In this document: positions 58,101-64,000 of the stretch, one piece after another
How positions within the stretch are numbered: the stretch's first letter is position 1
How the letters are laid out: each line of letters begins with the position of its first letter
Assembly: GCF_009389715.1 (NCBI RefSeq)
Contig: NC_052405.1
Span: forward strand, 9,341,194-9,405,193
Reading direction: 5' to 3'
Length of the DNA stretch: 64,000 nucleotides
From: Phoenix dactylifera
Lineage: Eukaryota; Streptophyta; Magnoliopsida; Arecales; Arecaceae
Program-made: the position numbers and the translations under genes
The notes under the pieces: generated by a model
The model's input: the letters and a program-made list of their open reading frames with translations, nothing else
What the model was told of the DNA's origin: nothing
The model's database searches: none

Positions 58101-59955
58101 AAATTTCTATTACATATTACATATTTGCAAAGATTGGAATAAAAAGGAAAACATACGAACTTTTTAGTCTCCATAGTCGTAAATTACCTATAAGATAGAA
58201 AAAATGTGAGAAGATTGAATGGATCAGCAAATTGTGGTAGAAATGAAAACAATATCATCAAGTCCAAAAATCACTAGTTCAAATTAAAATCTGGCATAAC
58301 AAAAGAAATACATCAATAACGTACCAATTTAAAAATCAATCTGAAGCAGAACCAAATGTAATCTTTCTTTAAAACAAACCAACAGCCAAAAAAGAAGAAG
58401 ATAAGTGAAGTTCTAAATAATCATTAAATCAAACACAAACCTAAAAATGAATTCAATATGAGGTGCATTGAATTTGATGGGATGAACCAAGACTGAAATA
58501 CTAAAAAGGAATAGCTCCTCAAATGTCAAGGTAATGGAGAAAGAAAAAGATACAATCTTCTGAACTCAATACAAGAAGGATGGAATTTACTATAGTGAAC
58601 CAAGACCTGGATACTTGAAAAGGTGAAGGTGTAACTTCTCAAATTCTAAACCAAATAATTAGAATAATCAGGAATAAAATTATTAAAATCTTTTATTTAT
58701 TATAATTGGCTGTTAAAGCCTTCTATCTCTTCTTAGCAAAAAAAAAAAAAAAGTCTTCTATCTCTCATAATTTATTACATGGTTATAAGCGGTGAGGGTT
58801 AAAAAAAAAAAAAAAAAAAATCCATGCGTGAATGGAACATGAGAAAGTCACCAACTTTAACATTGCTTCTTGAAAATTTGGTGGCCAGATTCTGCTGCTG
58901 TGAATAATACTAGTGAAATGATCAAAAACCCTGAGAACAAATGACAAAGTAGAGGCAGAAGCGTGCCAGTTGATTGAGATTAAGGTCCGCTTCTTTGCGA
59001 GAGCTCGGGACCTAACCGGTTTGACAGATATTTCTCTTCAATTGCCGGCTGGAAGCACCGCAATGGACTGTGCGAGTAAGCTTTTGACTAAATAAGTTTC
59101 TGAAAATTAGAGGAGATATATATCTCCATGCTTTTGGCATTGAATGAGGAGTATGTTCCAGAATCAACAGTTTTCAGAAATACAGATGAGATAGCAATTA
59201 TTCCACCAATTAGTGGTGGCTAAATAGAATTACAGAAGTAGATCATTCATTTTGTTGTTGTACGAGAATCTTTTTGCAAATTATTGCTGATAAAAAGGTT
59301 GTGTTCTTTTTTTTTGCTGAATAAAAGGTTGTGTTCTTTACTTGAATATTATGATTATGTTATATTCGCATGGATAATGATCATTGGAAATTCACCTTTC
59401 ATCCTTTTATTCTCATAGAAATTCCAATCTAATACCGCTGTTGGTTTCCAGTGCTGTACCATTTTTTATAAAAAAGCTGGCACACCCTACTGTATAAATT
59501 TTTAATACCTTGCTTTCTAATGTATTAAAGACTTTAATATACATGTGGATAAAATACTGGATAGTATGGTCCACTTTCTCGGTATCGGATTCTATATTGG
59601 TGTCATTAGTACAGTGTCGGTACGATACAGTATGAATTTTTTTTTGACATACGAAGTATTGGTATGCCACCTGTATCGAATATCAGTATTGAATCGCACA
59701 GTACGCTTCATGCTATTCGATTCAGACCGGTACGGCATACTTTGCTTGATAGTATTACTTTTATGTGATGCAAAGGCCGCAAAGCATACTGCATACATTT
59801 GGCATTGCAATTTTGATGAGAAGTTTGTAACCTAAATATAAGAAAGCACTTGCATCTCTTACCCTGCTTTAAATTAACTCACTACATTTTCCTATAACTA
59901 ATGCAATTTAATTGGTCAACCCGGCAGAACGCATTCCTTGCCACTGCCTCACAAC

Positions 59956-59957
<2 letters not shown>
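55137..59957. other. GH9 promoter, then long A/T-rich intergenic region
   Basis: The first few hundred bases are the GH9 promoter side. Beyond about 55,600 there are only A/T-rich sequence, poly(A) runs (58,738 and 58,801) and, near 59,570-59,760, a CGGTAC/GTATCG-type dispersed repeat. ORFs up to 118 codons show no family resemblance. Confidence 0.5.

Positions 59958-60041
<84 letters not shown>
59958..60041. repeat. (TA)n microsatellite
   Basis: About 40 TA units without interruption. The ORF across it (Tyr-Ile repeats) is an artefact. Confidence 0.95.
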
Positions 60042-60043
<2 letters not shown>

Positions 60044-60268
60044 TGATTTTAAATTTCCACCACTATCAGCATTGAAAACCAGATTTCCGTTATTACACCA
60101 TTATATAGTTGGTACATCGAACTTATTGGTCATTATCATCTCTAGCTAACATGAACTAAGTCTGTCCACACAAGATGCAGTTAGTACCAGGACAGATTGC
60201 AGGAAAATGGACAAAATGTTGGTATGAAAGAAATTTTGAATTTTGTAAATAAATAAAGTTCATTAAAA

Positions 60269-60312
60269 CAATAATAATAATAATAATAATATTATAATAA
60301 TAATAATAATAA
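60269..60312. repeat. (TAA)n microsatellite
   Basis: ATAATAATAATAATAATAAT with one interruption, followed by further ATAACATTAT-rich sequence to about 60,440. Confidence 0.9.
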
Positions 60313-61457
60313 CGGCATTATTTCCATTATAGCTGATTGTTATGTTGCTAGATAATACATTATAATCACCATTACCATTCCCCTTATTATACATTGGAAA
60401 GCTGTTATAATGTTATAATAACAACATTATAATGACCGTTATTCTAAACCTTGGCTTAGGATGGAGTAACAAGACTTTTGCAGCCAGAAGTGGGGGGTGC
60501 ATTTAATCACTCATCAAGCAGAGGCTCGATATCCGCATGCTTTTCCCCCACCTGCATCTCGCTTACACAGTACTCCTCCTTAGTCAAAAAAAAAAAAAAG
60601 ATTTGTCCATAATGGTTAATTTTCAATTTTGAAATAATAATAAACTGCCTTTTACCAAAAAGATAATAATGAACTGTCTTGAATAATAATTCTCCTGAAA
60701 AATCAGCCAAATTTTCCAGCAAAACTTGCATTGCTAGTTCTCCACATATTTCAGTCTGCAGCTAAGAGAGGAATGCTGCATTTCCCCATCTTCCATCTAA
60801 GCAGAGAGAGGACACCTACCAAGTTTAAGCCCATGCCATGCCTGAGACCCAATAAGTTAAGAAGAAATAGGAAGAAAGTTACATACCTCAACATTGCAAT
60901 TGCTTCTCCTATTAATAGGCATCCATAACATAATATTGGAAGAGTTCCCTCGTCTTCTCATCTGCAGTATTGGTTCCAACCCAAATAGTCACCCAATAAA
61001 TACGTCATACCGCTCGCCGTGTTCAGTCTTCATTGTAGCCCTTTGAAAATTGGGGACATGCTTCTTAGTAAATTTCTGAATCAAAGACACCAATGCTGAC
61101 CATTACAGTTGACACACCCATCAATCACATCTATATCCCATGCAATGGCTTATCTCCGGAAAGAAATATTACACAATATGCATGCCAGTAGTGTTTAAAA
61201 CATCACATTCATGGCTTCAACAGGAGGAAGGGGCCAATAGCCAGCATAGGAAGTAATTTCAACAGGTAACCAGGATATCTACAAAACATAAAAAGTTCTC
61301 AACAAAGTTTTTGCATGTCACTTTTTAATTCTATATATAAAGGATAGCTATCCATATTCCCAACATGGAGATGAAGCATATCTAGAGGGAAGGGGACAGA
61401 GAAGTACTGTCCACCAGCCACCTTTAGATTCCACCAGGATGGTATTAGCAGAAGAGC
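60313..61457. other. A/T-rich region, possibly 3' UTR of the gene below
   Basis: No ORF of interest. If the exon at 61,458-61,586 is real, the part near 61,300-61,457 would be its 3' UTR. Confidence 0.35.
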
Positions 61458-61586
61458 TCATCTCAAAGGCACCATAGACCATGCACTCACACCACCTGCT
61501 GGGAATGTTCTGATGATGGGCTCACGTCTCACCACCGAGAATGCATCATTGAGACGCGCAGCATGGACCTTTAACTGGGATGCCTT
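61458..61586 (-). CDS. Candidate last exon of an unidentified gene
   Basis: After a good acceptor (TTAACTTATGCAG|AAG) the frame reads KASQLKVHAARLNDAFSVVR, then REPIIRTFPAGGVSAWSMVP and LR, then TGA. The 42 residues look like a real protein end (balanced composition, amphipathic start), but I do not recognise the family. Upstream exons between this and 63,023 could not be chained with confidence. Confidence 0.35.
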   Translation of the reverse strand, partial: KASQLKVHAARLNDAFSVVRREPIIRTFPAGGVSAWSMVPLR

Positions 61587-63022
61587 CTGCATAAGTTAAT
61601 AACATCAGAAAAAGAATGCCTTAACCACAGCTGAAGAAGGATCAATCTTTCGTGCGGTGAACCATACATTCAGATATCCGTGGCTATGAATTTGAAAGAA
61701 ACATTCAGTAAAGTATCATTTTCAGGTTAGATTTATGGTACTTGCATCATTGGGCAAAATCATTCCTCAGTCATCATAAATTTTCAGAAAAACTATGTGG
61801 TAGATCAACATGAGCCAACAAACAGTTGACAAATTAGTTAATTAGTAGCATCCAAGAATGCAAATCATCGAGGAGCAGCAGATTGCTGAGAGGAAAATTA
61901 GACTGAAACTGAAACCAATGCTTATAATAAATGCAGCAGTTAGCTGTTTAAGTCAGTATAGCTAAGGAATAACAAACATCAAGGAATTGCGCTCTAAATT
62001 TTAACTGCCTTCTATGATGCAGGCCATGTACAACAGTCGAAGGAATATAGATACCAAGAGTTGGATGGGTTGAATTGAACATTGCGTAGTAGCACTGAGA
62101 ACCAAACATGCTACTAAATAGAAAGCAAAGCTTGGCTTCAAATTTTAAACAAAAGCCTAAGCAAAGTAATATCTAGGCAGGATCCAGAAAATCATATTGA
62201 ACTTAACAACAACAATTCACGACAAGACAAAAAAGTCAGTCCATCCAAACTCATGAAATTTTCTTCTACTCGCCAAGTAATTTTGCACATCACAACAAGA
62301 AGATGCAACAAGATAACACAGCTGACATATAAGATGTTTTTAACAGTTCACATCTCAATCCCCAATTTATATTAAACGGAATGATCCAATTTGATGTTGA
62401 TCTGAAGTGACAGCACCTAATTTCTCCTGATTCATTTCTATCATTTCAATCTTTAATAGCTCACGTGTTTAACTGTTTCTTGTTGGACCTAAGAATAAGA
62501 AAAGCTTCAAACTACCCATCAGGGTGCTCGACTTCATGATTAGAACCACACAATTCAATGAACTATCATCAGCATTAGCCTCACTCCCTAGCACTATCTG
62601 CACGCATGACATGCGGCAAAGCATCGCAAACTACTTATCTTGTTCGCCAATTGCCATGGTTTGGCCCTCCCCTCCCATCTGAGCGCTGGGCCCTGCTGTT
62701 TCGACAAAAGTAACGATCCCTCGAATAATACAACCAACCGCCACCAACACTCTGTGTAGTGATTTGTGCATAATTTTCTCCTTTTGCTGGTCAAAATGAA
62801 GACTGGAGTAGCAAGCTATACATGCTTGAAGGAAAATATCACATAATGTATTGTATTGCCCCCGCTTGGCTGCACCATCCTTTGCCCTTTCCTTCTCACG
62901 ACCACATAGAATCATGTAAGGATCAATTAAGTATAAAAATTCAGACAACTTAAGGTGAACCCTTTTTTTTTACTTTTAAAACAATGATTTATGAAAACTG
63001 CAGTAGTTTCAGGTTTACTTAC
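61587..63022. other. Possible intron(s) of the unidentified gene
   Basis: A - strand ORF at 62,631-62,948 (105 codons) overlaps a G/C-richer patch (62,650-62,700). It shows no family resemblance, and its borders do not give a clear exon chain. Otherwise A/T-rich. Confidence 0.25.
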
Positions 63023-63129
63023 CTTCATGCATGGTCTTAAATCAAGTTCACTCTTTGATGAATCTCTGTTAGTGATGTCAAAGTCTTTGCCAAGAATCTC
63101 AAAGGTAGCTGAACGGCGGTTCCTCCCTC
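63023..63129 (-). CDS. Candidate internal exon of an unidentified gene
   Basis: Bounded by AAAGCAG|GAGGG and a perfect donor ATGAAG|GTAAGT. One frame is open: GRNRRSATFEILGKDFDITN then RDSSKSELDLRPCMK; the other two frames differ in quality and one has several stops. Same strand as the candidate last exon at 61,458-61,586. No family recognised. Confidence 0.35.
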
Positions 63130-63223
63130 CTGCTTTGATTTAGAGGGGCATGCACTAAAATTAGCTGCTAATGGACTTTGATTGTGAAAGATTGATCATG
63201 TTATTCAGAATATTTTAATGGAG

Positions 63224-63395
63224 CTGCAGGAGGAGCTCTTGACAAAGGCAACCCCTGCTAGCGAGCATGGGGGAGGCTCTGAGGACCATCTGCTTCGAGG
63301 TGAGGACAGACTCTTGTCATGGGACCGCTTGTGTCAACTCATTTGGAGATGAGCAGCTTGCTATGGACATGGTTGGCCACAAGCTACTCTTGGAG
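63224..63395 (+). pseudogene. Sedoheptulose-1,7-bisphosphatase gene fragment
   Basis: 63,267-63,395 reads [20 protein letters not shown], then [20 protein letters not shown] and LLE, followed by GTAAAC, a splice-donor-like border. This matches the conserved SBPase block around MGEALRTI and [14 protein letters not shown]. Just upstream, in another frame, 63,224-63,256 reads [11 protein letters not shown], matching the residues that normally precede it. A deletion and frame change lie between. No other SBPase exons were seen in the window. The enzyme acts in the Calvin cycle in plastids; this copy cannot encode it. Confidence 0.75.
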
Positions 63396-63559
63396 GTAAA
63401 CAAGTATGAATAGCCTCCCTATATATGATCCTGATTTCTGTTTTGTTTCTTTACATTACTTAGTTGTTCAGCTTCCGGCTAATTTCTTGATCCTTAGAGC
63501 TCACAATTGTTTAGCTAAATCGCTCCAATCACTCCAGGCAGCCATGTCCACAGCAAGCT

Positions 63560-63720
63560 AAGGCCCCATTTGGCAGAGTTGTTGATAGTAAAGCTTTCGA
63601 AAGTAGAGCTTTTTGAAGTAGCGCTTTTTGAAGTGGAGCTTTTATAAAAAGCTATTTGCTGTTTGATAACTACATTTCTAAAGTACTGTGGAACTTTAAT
63701 ATGTGTTTAGTAAATAAGCT
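63560..63720. repeat. MITE-like repeat start with iterated AGCTTTT motif
   Basis: GGCCCCATTTGGCAGAG opens a stretch with three GAAGTAGAGCTTTTT-type units (63,600-63,645). Such beginnings are common at ends of small plant DNA transposons (hAT-like). The other end is not visible in the window, so this is tentative. Confidence 0.35.
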
Positions 63721-63739
63721 GAGAAAGTACTTTTGGTAT

Positions 63740-64000
63740 GACAAAATGACTATAAAGAACATTGCATAGTATTATACAACAGAGCATAATAAAATATAAT
63801 ATGTATTAATGCATAAATATATGATATAGTATAATATTACTGTAATGTAATATAATATTATTATAATATAGTAATATAATATTGTATACTATAACATAAT
63901 AATATAACATAATTTCATATTATATAACATAACTTATCAATGTATTATGATATAATATAATATTATATTATATTTATAGTATAATACAATAATAAAGGTA
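63740..64000. other. Extremely A/T-rich tail of the window
   Basis: ATAATATAATATTAT-type low-complexity sequence to the window edge; no gene. Confidence 0.7.

Noticed and set aside
62631-62948. 105-codon - strand ORF
   Set aside because: No recognisable family and no clear splice links to the nearby candidate exons; composition could be chance.
1-64000. CRISPR arrays, operons or ribosome-binding sites
   Set aside because: Spliced eukaryotic genes and LTR elements show this is plant nuclear DNA; the tandem arrays lack the alternating repeat and unique-spacer layout of CRISPR.

Overview
The window is nuclear DNA of a flowering plant: genes split by GT-AG introns, A/T-rich spacers, and much transposon sequence. 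The style (large UTR introns, MULEs, a Tat-type Ty3/gypsy element with an antisense gene) fits a monocot, perhaps a palm, but that is inference only. All function calls come from reading the sequence; nothing was searched.

Layout. 1-~10,250 is the larger part of a MULE-type DNA transposon (left end outside the window). It holds a multi-exon Ulp1/C48-type cysteine protease gene (+), several short tandem arrays, a 465-residue ORF of the putative plant transposon protein kind (-), and a MuDR-like transposase with DDE residues, SWIM finger and zinc knuckle (-). ~10,250-13,000 has no visible gene. 13,020-18,563 is a GT14 (Core-2/I-branching type) glycosyltransferase gene. 19,663-20,522 is a solo LTR with a 5-bp target duplication. 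~20,960-27,832 is a FAR1-related (FRS11-like) gene, a domesticated relative of the same MULE transposases. A tRNA-Lys-like remnant lies at 29,336. 30,249-~33,200 is an APO3-like organellar RNA-binding protein gene (-). 33,201-33,925 is a small element with ~75-bp terminal inverted repeats that carries a broken piece of an HpcH/HpaI-aldolase-family gene. 34,838-35,341 encodes a secreted DUF538 protein.

36,067-49,937 is a complete, young 13.9-kb LTR retrotransposon of the Tat lineage. Its two 954-bp LTRs differ at only 8 sites, all transitions, and it is flanked by a GGTTT target duplication. Inside are gag-pol (interrupted by one in-frame TAG), a 279-bp tandem array, and an antisense gene (also with an in-frame TAG).

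51,990-55,136 is a complete six-exon GH9 endo-1,4-beta-glucanase gene (-), followed downstream by a first-exon relic of a second GH9 copy. The last 9 kb is mostly A/T-rich with microsatellites. It also has two coding-like exons of an unidentified gene (-) and a broken sedoheptulose-1,7-bisphosphatase exon at 63,224-63,395.

The cellular genes do not form a pathway: cell-wall or secretory functions (GT14, GH9, perhaps DUF538), a transcription-factor-like FRS protein and a mitochondrial RNA-binding protein lie among transposons. The strongest themes are gene-fragment capture or relics (aldolase, SBPase, GH9, tRNA) and the contrast between a MULE transposase with its catalytic residues and a domesticated one lacking the third.
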